NCBI GenBank assembly: GCA_016934515.1
Contig: JAFGSR010000142.1
Location: forward strand, 1 to 39,796
Origin: Sedimentisphaerales bacterium
GTDB lineage: Bacteria; Planctomycetota; Phycisphaerae; Sedimentisphaerales; SM23-30
DNA length: 39,796 nt
Reading direction: 5' to 3'
The notes under the pieces were generated by a model. That model searched no databases. It saw only the letters and a program-made list of their open reading frames with translations, and was not told the DNA's origin. This document shows, piece by piece, positions 1-8,232 of this stretch. The translations under genes and the position numbers were made by a program. Position 1 is the first letter of the stretch; every line of letters begins with the position of its first letter.

Positions 1-73
1 AAGTGAGCTTGCTACGGATTTTAGTGTTTAGGTGTGGAAAGCCAAGCGTTTTCGTAAGTAATGGAGTAAAGAT

Positions 74-973
74 ATGGAAAGGCGTAAAGGGTTTACATTA
101 ATAGAGTTGTTGGTGGTAATTGCTATAATCGCAATTTTGATGTCGATATTGATGCCGGGCTTGCGGGCTGCCCGAGAACAGGCCAAAAGAGTAACCTGTA
201 TGGCTAACATGAAAGGACTGGGTTCCTCGATAGCAATGTACCTGATGGAAAATGAGAACCGCCTTCCAATGGGCCGACCAGGTGACACTAAAGCAATTAA
301 AGTTTACAATAGTTGGGGAGTGTGGGACAACCAATGGACAATTGATTATCATGGTGATCCAAATCCTTATTATGAGTATCAGCCCAAACATATTAATACG
401 TATTATCCTGGACTTACAGTAGGCGGTTACAATCCTTACGGTCCATCTGGAACAGCATATTGGGGAGTGGCTTTCAGGGATTATTCGGACCGGAAAGATC
501 TTTACCATTGCCCCGATGGGGGCATGACTGATGAATGGTGGATGGGGCGGAAATACCAACCGTATTTTTATTATTCGTCGTACGGTAACATTAGATTGAA
601 TAACGGTCTTAAAGTGTCTTCTGCGGACAGAAGTCCGGAAGAGTTAGTATATGCCTTTGACAGCATGGAGCACACCTGTGAGGGACATTTCCAAAACATA
701 CCAGGAGATATACCTGCCAAGCCCTTACACTTTGTCGGTGAGTATTCGACTATGGCTGGTATTGATTGGAACTTGAATCAGTGGAGAGGTGATAATTCAC
801 CGGACTATCCAACAGATTACGGTTTCTGGCAGGTATTTCGGCATTCGGACCGATTCTGTAATGCGCTCTGGATGGACGGCCACGTTTCAAACTTTGTTAC
901 CGAAGGTCTTGATGATTATGGCGAAGATATTAACGAAAGATGGTTCGTGTACTTTAAGAGTGATTTTCAATAA
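74..973 (+). CDS. Prepilin-like protein with H-X(n)-DG tail
   Basis: A 299-residue protein that begins with a short basic leader (MERRKG) followed by the type IV pilin methylation motif FTLIELLVVIAI and one hydrophobic helix. Cleavage is expected after Gly6. Near the C-terminus, His257 is followed ten residues later by Asp268-Gly269 (HSDRFCNALWMDGHV). This resembles the H-X9-DG processing-associated motif of the large planctomycete DUF1559-like family, with one extra residue. The middle is rich in Tyr, Trp, Gly and Asp, as is usual for these exported proteins. GGAG at 63-66 lies seven bases before the ATG, which supports this start. Such genes are often scattered and unlinked to the pilus operon, and this one is 7 kb from it. 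Its role is unknown: perhaps a minor surface or pseudopilus-associated protein. The family call is fairly sure, the function is not. Confidence 0.85.
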   Translation: MERRKGFTLIELLVVIAIIAILMSILMPGLRAAREQAKRVTCMANMKGLGSSIAMYLMENENRLPMGRPGDTKAIKVYNSWGVWDNQWTIDYHGDPNPYYEYQPKHINTYYPGLTVGGYNPYGPSGTAYWGVAFRDYSDRKDLYHCPDGGMTDEWWMGRKYQPYFYYSSYGNIRLNNGLKVSSADRSPEELVYAFDSMEHTCEGHFQNIPGDIPAKPLHFVGEYSTMAGIDWNLNQWRGDNSPDYPTDYGFWQVFRHSDRFCNALWMDGHVSNFVTEGLDDYGEDINERWFVYFKSDFQ

Positions 974-1065
974 GCGAATAGGTGTCTGCAAGCTGATTAA
1001 GTGAATGTTATTAGGTTTCCCGAATCATTAGCGATTAAATGCATAAGGTAATTATTATGGGGGGA

Positions 1066-1914
1066 TTATTCGATCAGGGCGCGGACGACATCGAGTTCCT
1101 GTTCGATATTATCTGAAACTTCGGTAAGTGATTGTTCGGTGAGGTTCATTTCCTGGAGCATTTCGGGAGTAATATCGATATCGTTGACGGTTAAAGTCTG
1201 TCCAAGTTCTTTATTGCTGCACAAGATGTCGGAGACATGTGTAACGACAGCGAGCAGGCGGTTTTCCGGGGCGAGATCGGTGGGCTGATGGTGATAGCCG
1301 GTTACGTACTGGAAAGAGCGGGGGAATTTCCATCGGGTGGCCAGGGCTTTGCCGATTTCCTGGTGATTGGTGTCGAGTACGGCTTCCTCGGCCTGACAGA
1401 AGGGGATCCCGGATTTTACGCGTTGAACGATTTCTATAAGATTATCACCGCCAGTTTGCATGACTGCGACGAGCCCGATGTCGTGGATCAGCCCGGTCAG
1501 GAAAGCTTCGTCCGGCAGGGACAAGCCCATGGCGGTAGTGAGCAGTTTGTTGGCGGCGCCGACAGCGACGCTATGCGTCCAAAGGTCTTTGCCGTTAAGA
1601 TCGTCGCATTGGGTAGCGGTTTTGAACATTTTGGACAATGATGCAGCAATGGCGATGTTCTTAACGGCGTTAAGCCCGAGCAGCATGATGGCGCGGTCAA
1701 TACTGCCGATCTGTCCGGGCAATCCGTAGAACGCGGAATTAACGACGCGCAGAATCCGAGAGGACAAGGCGGGATCGTTGGCTACGATTTTGTGCAGATC
1801 GTGTGCGGTACTACGGGGGTCCTGGACGACCTGAACAATACGCATGGTTATTTCGGGAAGGGTAGATAATTCAACGGTATGTTCAGCGATTTTTTTTGCT
1901 ACTGCGTCAGCCAC
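1066..1914 (-). CDS. HDOD domain signalling protein
   Basis: A 282-residue cytoplasmic protein made almost entirely of an HDOD domain (about residues 15-215). The visible family signature is the helix LPEITMRIVQVV followed by NDPALSSRILRVVNSAFYGLP and SIDRAIMLLGLNAVKNIA. HDOD proteins are HD-GYP relatives that usually lack phosphodiesterase activity and act as regulatory modules for motility, chemotaxis or stress. Here His144-Asp145 (GLIHDIGLV) is retained, but the full metal-binding set of an active HD domain was not confirmed. The start is GTG, chosen because AAGGGAG lies five bases upstream on the coding strand and the protein then begins right before the domain. It is convergent with the prepilin gene on its left and downstream of the NeuC-like gene, with a 210-bp gap, so it probably has its own promoter. 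Confidence 0.88.
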   Translation of the reverse strand: MADAVAKKIAEHTVELSTLPEITMRIVQVVQDPRSTAHDLHKIVANDPALSSRILRVVNSAFYGLPGQIGSIDRAIMLLGLNAVKNIAIAASLSKMFKTATQCDDLNGKDLWTHSVAVGAANKLLTTAMGLSLPDEAFLTGLIHDIGLVAVMQTGGDNLIEIVQRVKSGIPFCQAEEAVLDTNHQEIGKALATRWKFPRSFQYVTGYHHQPTDLAPENRLLAVVTHVSDILCSNKELGQTLTVNDIDITPEMLQEMNLTEQSLTEVSDNIEQELDVVRALIE

Positions 1915-1963
1915 TTTAACTCCCTTGCTCTTGCGGCAATATGTAGTGCTTTGACAAAATGAG

Positions 1964-2084
1964 TTTTCGGCCGAATTCAGGCCGATAATTGTTTATTTTT
2001 AAACGCATTTCGTCGGGAACTTTCCATTGTTCTTACATAATGGTTTTCGGTCAAATTGATGGCTAACAATCGTTAATTTTGACG
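1964..2084. repeat. Diverged direct repeat upstream of the HDOD gene
   Basis: Two related stretches of about 40 bp start at 1964 and 2044. Both begin TTTTCGG and continue with a YC, R, AATT pattern, and both end near an ACG. The first copy also holds an inverted repeat, TCGGCC at 1967-1972 and GGCCGA at 1980-1985. They lie between the NeuC-like gene and the HDOD gene, both minus strand, so they could be operators for the HDOD gene or decayed interspersed repeats. The alignment was done by eye. Confidence 0.35.
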
Positions 2085-2124
2085 TTTTTTTCGGCGTTTC
2101 AAGATGTTGAGGTAAAAAACCTGT

Positions 2125-3300
2125 TTAATAAGCTATCTGCTTTTGCCTGAGGCGGTTGTTTAGTTTTGCGCGGGCCAGGATAGCGGCGATTTTTTTACTG
2201 CTATGTCCATCGCCGTAAATTTTTATCGGTCCTCTGAGCTTATTGCGGCTTTGATTTTGGGCAGCCTCAATAGCATTGCTGATGGCGGCTGGATTGTACC
2301 CGGGAACATCAATTACGTTTGGTCCCCGCAGGCGGCCGGTTTGGCGTGGGCCGACATTAACAACATTGACGTTTAGGAAGCCGGCCTCAATCAAACCGCT
2401 GGAACTGTTGCCGATGAGAACAGCGGCATTTTCGAGCAGGCCGAGGTAAATGTTTCTGGGGACGTGTTTTAGTAAAGTGAAGTGGTGTTTTTTGCAAAAG
2501 CGTTGGGCCTGGGAGATTATTCCGGAGAAGCCGGGATCACTGTTGGGGTATAAAACCAGTGTTTTGAGATGTTTACGTCGGCAAGCCTCTAGTGTGGCAG
2601 CCATTCTTTTGCTTTCCAGTTGGGCTGAGCCGCCGGCGGGGTGCTGCAGGACGAGGAGAAAACCATCACTAACGTCAAATTGAGCAGCATTGGACAGCAG
2701 GTTTGAATCGCGACAAATTAATTCAGAAATGTTGTCCAGTGCGGGAGATCCGGTCTGATAAATACGGAATTTTTGTTCGCCCAGGCGAGAGATGCGGTCG
2801 GCGGCGTCTTTTGTGGCGGCAAAGTGCAGGTGGGCCAGTTTGGTAATGGCATGTCGGTAGGCGTCATCCTGAACACCGAGGGCGGCATCACCGCCGTGGA
2901 TATGGGCGAGGATTAATTGACTGGAGGTGGCGGCGGCGGCGGCGGTGAAGGCTTCGATGCGGTCGCCGAGAACCAGAACGATATCGGTTTTCAAGCGAGC
3001 AAAAGTGTCGGCCAGGGAGGTGAGGGCACGTCCCATGCCGCGACTTTGTCCGATAACGTTGTCTATTTCGTTTTGGAGTTTTACACGGGCGGTAATTTTC
3101 CAGCCGTCGTTTTGGATGTCATTTACAGTAAAGCCGAATTTTTTCAGCAAGTGCATTCCGGTGACGATCAACTGCAGTTCCAGGCGGGGATGATTATCGA
3201 TGGCTTTGAGAACCGGCTGGAAAATTCCATATTCGGCCCGGGTCCCGGTTACAACAGCAATTCGACGGGGTGGTTGGGTTTTGGATTTTGTTTTTTTCAA
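2125..3300 (-). CDS. neuC: UDP-N-acetylglucosamine 2-epimerase (hydrolysing), NeuC type
   Basis: A 391-residue soluble enzyme of the two-Rossmann-domain sugar epimerase family. Hydrolysing members convert UDP-GlcNAc or a related UDP-sugar to the free 2-epimer plus UDP, an early step towards sialic, legionaminic or related nonulosonic acids. Visible motifs are TRAEYG (20-25), GDRIE (112-116), HIHGGD (133-138), DDAYRHAITKLAHLHF (145-160) and the C-terminal IGNSSSGLIEAGF nucleotide-binding loop. Position 138 is Asp where some NeuC proteins have Glu, a mild change. The start is TTG at 3300, with only a weak AGGAA upstream. No nonulosonate synthase or cytidylyltransferase gene is adjacent, so the exact sugar cannot be told. 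It is divergent from the PilZ gene across 233 bp, in which no further gene was seen. Symbol by family resemblance only. Confidence 0.82.
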   Translation of the reverse strand: MKKTKSKTQPPRRIAVVTGTRAEYGIFQPVLKAIDNHPRLELQLIVTGMHLLKKFGFTVNDIQNDGWKITARVKLQNEIDNVIGQSRGMGRALTSLADTFARLKTDIVLVLGDRIEAFTAAAAATSSQLILAHIHGGDAALGVQDDAYRHAITKLAHLHFAATKDAADRISRLGEQKFRIYQTGSPALDNISELICRDSNLLSNAAQFDVSDGFLLVLQHPAGGSAQLESKRMAATLEACRRKHLKTLVLYPNSDPGFSGIISQAQRFCKKHHFTLLKHVPRNIYLGLLENAAVLIGNSSSGLIEAGFLNVNVVNVGPRQTGRLRGPNVIDVPGYNPAAISNAIEAAQNQSRNKLRGPIKIYGDGHSSKKIAAILARAKLNNRLRQKQIAY

Positions 3301-3533
3301 AATTATCAGTTTCCTGTTTTTAAAGAAAATTTTGCCTGTGGTGAAATTATAACCGGTTTTGATAGTTCATCAAGGCTGTAAGCGCGGCGGTTGAAGGGGA
3401 GTGGGCTGATTATTTAACAGGGCCGTGGGGATTTTTTGATTAATTTGCCGTTTTAATGAGCCGAAAGGGGAGTTTAGAGGAAGTTATGAGATAACCTGTG
3501 AAAGCTTCGGCCAAATAGGAGAACGCGTGTAAA

Positions 3534-3902
3534 ATGAGTTTGGGAATTGAGCGACGACGTGACCGGCGAGTGCAACTGTTATGGCCGATTTGGTTTGGTT
3601 ATGCCGAAGATGGCGAATTTTTTCGGGGTCAGATTGTTGATTTGTCACAGGGGGGGGTAAGTTTTAGCATTGAGCGTGATAATTGTCCGGAAGTGGGGAC
3701 TCATTTGCGAGCGAATTTTAGTTTTCCACAGGATATCGAGGAAGAATTCGATATGGGGAGCTATTCGCATTGGGCGGAGGTTTTACGAGTTGACAAGCTA
3801 CCGGGAACCAAGCAGCGGGTGGCGATGCGGTTGCACGAGCGGCTATCAAGTGAGCCGTGCTCAATGATTCCGGAAGCGGCTTTTGCAACGGCACTGAACT
3901 AG
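3534..3902 (+). CDS. PilZ domain protein, probable c-di-GMP receptor
   Basis: A 122-residue protein that is a single PilZ domain. The two c-di-GMP contact motifs are both present: RRRDRR at residues 7-12 (RxxxR) and DLSQGG at 36-41 (D/N-x-S-x-x-G). PilZ proteins bind cyclic di-GMP in the cytoplasm and adjust motility, pili or exopolysaccharide. The gene stands alone, divergent from the NeuC-like gene and followed by a hydrolase with its own promoter. The type IV pilus-like cluster begins about 4.3 kb downstream, so a link to pilus control is plausible but unproven. AGGAG at about 3517-3521 precedes the ATG by about twelve bases, a rather long spacing. Confidence 0.87.
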   Translation: MSLGIERRRDRRVQLLWPIWFGYAEDGEFFRGQIVDLSQGGVSFSIERDNCPEVGTHLRANFSFPQDIEEEFDMGSYSHWAEVLRVDKLPGTKQRVAMRLHERLSSEPCSMIPEAAFATALN

Positions 3903-4005
3903 AGATCTGACGGATATTACCGTCGTTCCTGGATTGGTTGGTCGGTTTGGGGGATTTATTTCTGTCCGATAAACATTTCTAAGGTCAGATAGGGTGGGGA
4001 TAAAT

Positions 4006-4034
4006 TTGACTCTAAATGAATTATATTTTATATT
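4006..4034 (+). promoter_or_regulatory. Sigma-70-type promoter for the hydrolase gene
   Basis: TTGACT at 4006-4011, a 17-base spacer, then TATATT at 4029-4034. Both boxes match the housekeeping consensus at five of six positions. Transcription would start near 4041, giving a leader of about 50 bases before the hydrolase. The prediction rests on sequence alone. Confidence 0.6.
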
Positions 4035-4091
4035 TTTGTGTTAATCTCCCTTTATACGCGCAAATAAACGCGGGGCTTATTGGAACCAGAC

Positions 4092-5240
4092 ATGAAAAAT
4101 AAAAAAAGCAAGGGTGTGTCCTATAAACGCATTCAAGTGGTCGGCAGGGTTCTGGGTAGAACGGTTATAGTGATTATGCGGGCGCTGTTTTATCCGCTGC
4201 TGGATCGAAGTGGCAGGAATAGTGTGGTTGGAGTGGTTTTGGGGGATTCGGCGAAAGGTGATAAGCCGGTTTCACCAGGGCATCAGCAGTTGCATAAGGA
4301 AGAGAGTGTCTGGTGGCGAATTGGACGCGGTGTGTTGGTTAGGGCGCTGGCAGTGCCGATTTTGGGGGCAGTGGCGACCGGGTTGGTGATTTACGGCAGT
4401 ACGCACGCCGAACGAGCCAAAATCAGGAGTTTTCCGGATGGGATGCGGTTGTATTATGAGTCGGTTTCGTTTTCCAGTGCGGATGGGATAAGTTTATCGG
4501 GCTGGTTCATTCCGTCGTTGCGTGCCGAGGATGTAACCGAGCAGGGTGACAAGGCCCTGCGACGGCAGAGGCCGGGAGTGGTGCTCTGTCATGGTCTGGG
4601 GAGCAATCGCAGTCAGTTGTTGCCGCTGGCAGGTTATCTGAACAATCAGGGTTATGAAGTGCTGTTGTTTGATTTTCGCGGTTGCGGGCTGAGCGGCGGG
4701 GAGGTCCAAAGTTTCGGTCTGTGTGAGCGGGAAGATGTTGTGGCGGCGGTGCATTATCTGGCGGACCGGGCCAGTGTGGATTCAACTCGTTTGGTAGTTA
4801 TCGGTCAGGATGTTGGCGGCGCAGCGGCGCTCAGTGCAGCGGCGATGGACTACAGCATTAAAGCGGTGATTGTTTCGGATGTTGATAAAGATGTTAAGTC
4901 GGGAATTGAACGCCGATTGGCCGAGCCGGGGAAATTGTCACAATTGGCTACGACGGGATTTATGTTGGGCTACAAGAGTTATTTTAACACGGAGGATCGT
5001 GAGCTTTCGCTGGAGCAAACGGCAGAGTACCTCAGCAGCAACCAGTCGATGCTGGTGATTGCGCAAAGCAACGATGATAACCTTATGGGTTCAGCGGACA
5101 GCATCGCCGGGCACAGTCGAGCTGATACGCAGGTGCTGGCGGTGAAAAACAGCTATCCCAGTCCGCTGCTGCACGTGGACAAGATTGGAAAAACAATAAA
5201 TGAATTTTTACATGAAGTGCTGGGAGATCTTGATCCCTGA
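4092..5240 (+). CDS. Membrane-anchored alpha/beta hydrolase with Asp at the nucleophile position
   Basis: About 382 residues from the ATG; an in-frame TTG at 4080 would add four. A hydrophobic stretch (ALAVPILGAVATGLVIY) after about 80 residues should anchor it to the membrane, with the catalytic domain following. The domain shows the oxyanion-hole motif CHGLGSNRSQ (His167-Gly168), FDFRGCGLSGG, and the nucleophile elbow VVIGQDVGGAAAL. The elbow reads G-Q-Asp240-V-G, so the usual Ser of serine aminopeptidase/esterase relatives is replaced by Asp, as in haloalkane dehalogenases and epoxide hydrolases. His361 near the C-terminus (SPLLHVD) may be the catalytic His. The enzyme could be Asp-dependent or inactive. 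It stands alone behind a good promoter. No strong Shine-Dalgarno was seen for either start. Confidence 0.8.
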   Translation: MKNKKSKGVSYKRIQVVGRVLGRTVIVIMRALFYPLLDRSGRNSVVGVVLGDSAKGDKPVSPGHQQLHKEESVWWRIGRGVLVRALAVPILGAVATGLVIYGSTHAERAKIRSFPDGMRLYYESVSFSSADGISLSGWFIPSLRAEDVTEQGDKALRRQRPGVVLCHGLGSNRSQLLPLAGYLNNQGYEVLLFDFRGCGLSGGEVQSFGLCEREDVVAAVHYLADRASVDSTRLVVIGQDVGGAAALSAAAMDYSIKAVIVSDVDKDVKSGIERRLAEPGKLSQLATTGFMLGYKSYFNTEDRELSLEQTAEYLSSNQSMLVIAQSNDDNLMGSADSIAGHSRADTQVLAVKNSYPSPLLHVDKIGKTINEFLHEVLGDLDP

Positions 5241-5398
5241 AAAGCCCAACAGGGGAATTGGGATTGAACCGGGAAAGCCCAACCGGTTTTGGCCAACGGC
5301 TCTGCAGGTGGGCAATTGATTTTTTCGCTCTTACAAAATGAATATTCGGCGAAGAAATATTTCACCCGATATTGCTATGAGGCAGCATGAGGCGGCAG

Positions 5399-5974
5399 TT
5401 ATGCGGATAAATCGGTGAGGTTTTTCGCGGCATTTTCAAAGAAGGGGAGGGATTTTTCGACATAATCAAAGGCTTCGTCATCGTAGCCGTCCACGCCGGC
5501 GGACCAGGAACGGGCGATGAAGCGTTCGCCGGTGGCAAAGTCGCTCATGATGGTTCCGTAAGGGCCGTACCCCAGGGTAGCGATGATGGCTTCGCGCGAT
5601 TCGACGATTTCGAAAATTGCATTTTCCTGAATATTCTCGATTTGAGCCGGGAATTCTTTCAGTTCAATTGAGCTGCGTTGGTCTTTTATTTTGCCCAGGT
5701 CAGCGATGATAGATTGCAGATTCTGTTGAATTTTTCCCAGGCTGCTATGTTTTGCTGAATTGGTTTTCGCCTGACTGCTGCTGTGCCACCGGTTGACGAT
5801 AATGCCCAGCAAAATCATCCCCATGCCCAGCAAAAAGTAAGGATTAATCAGCAGGGCGGGCAATCCGTAGGAGCCGTCGGGTGCCGGAGAATCAGGTGCA
5901 TCTTCTACGTAGGCAACCGCCAGTGAAGCGATTACCATGCCGCCCATCAGTAATGTCCAGGCAAGATAAATCAT
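5399..5974 (-). CDS. Small membrane protein paired with the OPT transporter
   Basis: A 191-residue protein of no family I recognise. It has two hydrophobic segments (residues 3-22, LAWTLLMGGMVIASLAVAYV, and about 40-62, ALLINPYFLLGMGMILLGII), so both ends should be on the same side. A soluble tail of about 125 residues follows, with a charged helical stretch and then a compact region containing GYGPYGTIMSDFATGERFIARSW. Its ATG starts on the base right after the transporter stop codon, with no gap, which implies co-translation. The tight pairing suggests it serves the transporter, perhaps as an accessory or regulatory subunit. This is inference. Confidence 0.65.
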   Translation of the reverse strand: MIYLAWTLLMGGMVIASLAVAYVEDAPDSPAPDGSYGLPALLINPYFLLGMGMILLGIIVNRWHSSSQAKTNSAKHSSLGKIQQNLQSIIADLGKIKDQRSSIELKEFPAQIENIQENAIFEIVESREAIIATLGYGPYGTIMSDFATGERFIARSWSAGVDGYDDEAFDYVEKSLPFFENAAKNLTDLSA

Positions 5975-7681
5975 TTAAGTGTTCCGGAAAACGGTTATCA
6001 TTGAATCAATCACCTGGACTAATGCCTCGCCGACGATAAAACCGGCGGCGATGGGTAGTCCTTTTTCTTCGGCCCATTTGGATCCTTTGGTCCGAACAAC
6101 GAACATGTTGATGATACAGCCGATACCATAAGGCAGGATGTATTTCATGGGCAGATACATAGAAAGCCCCACCAGCACACCCAGCCCGGGGACGCCGAAA
6201 CAGGATAACGCACCTCCGATAATCAATCCGCCGACGTACTTGGCCATGGGTATTTCACCACCAACTATAGCGGAAATTGTAGCGTCGAGGGCTTGCGCCT
6301 GGGGAGCGGGTAATTTGTCAGAACCGATATCGGCGTTTCGCGTGAGCAGGTAAAGTACAGAAATGCTGATAATCGGACCGATCCAGGTAGCAGCTAATTG
6401 GACCGCCTGCTGACGGATAGGTTTGGCGCCGACTACAAAGCCGGTTTTGAGGTCCTGCATTATATCGGCGCACTGGCTCAGCGCCATGCAGATCGCGGCA
6501 CCAATCATAACTGACAAAACGATGTTGTTTTGGCTGAGGAATAATACGATGGCAACGCCCATCATGGCAATTCCGGAGATGGGTGACCAGTCGGTCATAC
6601 CGGTGCACTGGGAAATAACCACCCCGGCCAAACCCAGCCAGATTGTGCCGACTGCGGCGATTAGCAGAGCACGGAAAATTGAAATATCGGAAGTTAATAA
6701 AGCTGTGATAGTCAGAACTGCAAAGGATAGTACAATACCGTAGCCAACGAATTTGAAGGGCATCTCTTCGGAAGAAGCTGCCAGTTTGGATCGCATGAGA
6801 CTGCGAAATGCTGCCCGGATAGCCGGCAGACTGATGATGATTCCCATTATTGCCCCACCAACAAGCATGCCGATACCCATCGGACGAGTGATCGTCTCGT
6901 GGGCGTGTTCCAACAACTTAGTAATTTGTGCCGGTTCCAGTGAACCAACTAAGCCGTCTGGGCTCGTTATCCACTGGAGTTTAATCGCGATGGGAGTAAC
7001 AATCCAGTAGGAAAGAATCCCGCCGACCAGGACCAGGAACCCTGCCCGGCCGGACAAATAGCCTGCCCCAACACTGAGCAGGGACAAAGCCCAGACATTA
7101 GTGAAGGAGAGGGGGATAAAACTGAGGACTTTGTTAAGATCAACGGAATCGGAGGCTAGGATCTTATAATGTATCAGAATTAGAATGGTAATAGTGAAGA
7201 CCGCGGAGATGAGCACACCGGTACCCAAGAGTATAAGCTTTTGCATTCCGGCTCCTGGGCTTTTAAGTATGGTAGCGACGGCCATACCCGAAGGGAAGCG
7301 TAGCCGTTCGAGGTCGATCATCTGTTTACGCAGGGGGATGATAAAGAAAAAGCCCAGACTGGAACCGGCGATGCAGGCCAGTGTCATGGTAAAGAAATTA
7401 AACTCAATCCCCCGCAAAAACAACACCGGGACGGTGAAAATCACGCCCGCACTGGCAACGTTAAGGCTGGATGCGACGGTTTGGGTTATGTTGTTTTCGA
7501 CAATGGTACCTTTGCGGAAAATTCCGCGAAGAACACCCCAGCCGGTGATGGCTGCTATTGTAGAGCCGACAATGGTAAAGCCGATTTTAAGCCCGGAATA
7601 GGTTATCGAGGTGACCAGGATAACTCCGATAATCACTCCGACAATCATCGAGAGGACCGTTATTTCACGATATTTTTTCAT
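5975..7681 (-). CDS. OPT family oligopeptide/metal-chelate transporter
   Basis: A polytopic inner-membrane protein of 568 residues when started at the ATG at 7681. A longer in-frame reading to 7888 exists, but its 69 extra residues are polar, low-quality sequence and the first proper membrane segment (EITVLSMIVGVIIGVILVTSITYSGLKIGF) follows directly after MKKYR, so the shorter start is preferred. No clear Shine-Dalgarno precedes it. The arrangement of roughly 14-16 hydrophobic helices, with GLKIGFTIVGSTIAAITGW near the start, SLGFFFIIPLRKQMIDLERLRFPSG in the first third and the late helix VPGLGVLVGLSMYLPMKYILPYGIG, fits the OPT (oligopeptide transporter) superfamily. Members use the proton gradient to import peptides or metal chelates; the substrate here cannot be told. 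The next gene starts at once after its stop. Confidence 0.83.
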   Translation of the reverse strand: MKKYREITVLSMIVGVIIGVILVTSITYSGLKIGFTIVGSTIAAITGWGVLRGIFRKGTIVENNITQTVASSLNVASAGVIFTVPVLFLRGIEFNFFTMTLACIAGSSLGFFFIIPLRKQMIDLERLRFPSGMAVATILKSPGAGMQKLILLGTGVLISAVFTITILILIHYKILASDSVDLNKVLSFIPLSFTNVWALSLLSVGAGYLSGRAGFLVLVGGILSYWIVTPIAIKLQWITSPDGLVGSLEPAQITKLLEHAHETITRPMGIGMLVGGAIMGIIISLPAIRAAFRSLMRSKLAASSEEMPFKFVGYGIVLSFAVLTITALLTSDISIFRALLIAAVGTIWLGLAGVVISQCTGMTDWSPISGIAMMGVAIVLFLSQNNIVLSVMIGAAICMALSQCADIMQDLKTGFVVGAKPIRQQAVQLAATWIGPIISISVLYLLTRNADIGSDKLPAPQAQALDATISAIVGGEIPMAKYVGGLIIGGALSCFGVPGLGVLVGLSMYLPMKYILPYGIGCIINMFVVRTKGSKWAEEKGLPIAAGFIVGEALVQVIDSMITVFRNT

Positions 7682-7723
7682 AGGCGTTTGATTACGAGCT
7701 TCAGATTTATAATTAGCTGCCTG

Positions 7724-7729
7724 ATTATA
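7724..7729 (-). promoter_or_regulatory. Possible -10 box for the OPT gene
   Basis: On the minus strand, bases 7729 to 7724 read TATAAT, a perfect -10 hexamer, about 43 bases before the preferred OPT start. No good -35 box lies at the right distance. It also lies inside the longer OPT reading frame, and would favour the shorter start if real. Confidence 0.3.
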
Positions 7730-7925
7730 GCGATTTTTAATCACAAACGATAGTCTAATATAAAAGCATAAAATCGCTGAATTTGTGGTGTAAAAGTTGG
7801 TTTTGGTGCGAAAAAGTTGCCGGAACCAAGCGAAAATCAACTTTAAGGTGTTAGAATGCTTAAATGCTAGAATTGGCTGTTTTTTCATGAAGCCGGTGGT
7901 GATCCCAAGTCGGCGACATTTGCCC

Positions 7926-7954
7926 TTGACGTTTGTACTGCTTTCCCTTACAAT
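7926..7954 (+). promoter_or_regulatory. Sigma-70-type promoter for the pilus cluster
   Basis: TTGACG at 7926-7931, a 17-base spacer and TACAAT at 7949-7954. Each box matches the housekeeping consensus at five of six positions. It points at the pilus/secretion ATPase gene 278 bases downstream, so the mRNA would have a long leader. Sequence-only prediction. Confidence 0.5.
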
Positions 7955-8232
7955 AACTTAGGTTGGTAAACGACCGCTGTTTAGCCCGCCAGTAAGGACC
8001 GGCCCGCGAAATTGAGTATCATAGCCAGAGCAGGATTATCGACAGCGGGGATAAGGCTTTGTTACTCCTTGCCAATAAATAAGTTAGTGGATTATTGTGA
8101 GATAATGTTCAGGCTTGCTCGGCTATAGTGGTTAGTCATTGCATTTAGCCGGCAAAAAGGATATTGTGTTGCACTGTTAAATGGCAGTAAAACACGGAAC
8201 AATCTTGCCCGGAATACCGGGGGTTATTATAT

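Larger units (their letters stand above)
7682..8232. other. 551-bp divergent intergenic region
   Basis: This gap separates the minus-strand OPT gene from the plus-strand pilus cluster. It holds the promoter candidates listed separately and no ORF with convincing coding character. The part from 7955 to 8232 would be a 278-base leader of the first ATPase mRNA. I looked for a c-di-GMP riboswitch there and did not recognise one. Confidence 0.5.

Noticed and set aside
1036..1062. dif-like recombination site
   Set aside because: GCATAA and TTATG occur but the spacer is eight bases rather than six and the outer arms do not match.
2917..3381. Plus-strand reading with a poly-Gly start, 154 residues
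   Set aside because: Antisense to the NeuC-like gene, which has clear family motifs. The Gly run comes from GGC repeats that encode Ala on the other strand.
7682..7888. N-terminal extension of the OPT gene (69 residues)
   Set aside because: The extension is polar with no membrane helix and overlaps a -10-like box; the family start fits Met at 7681.
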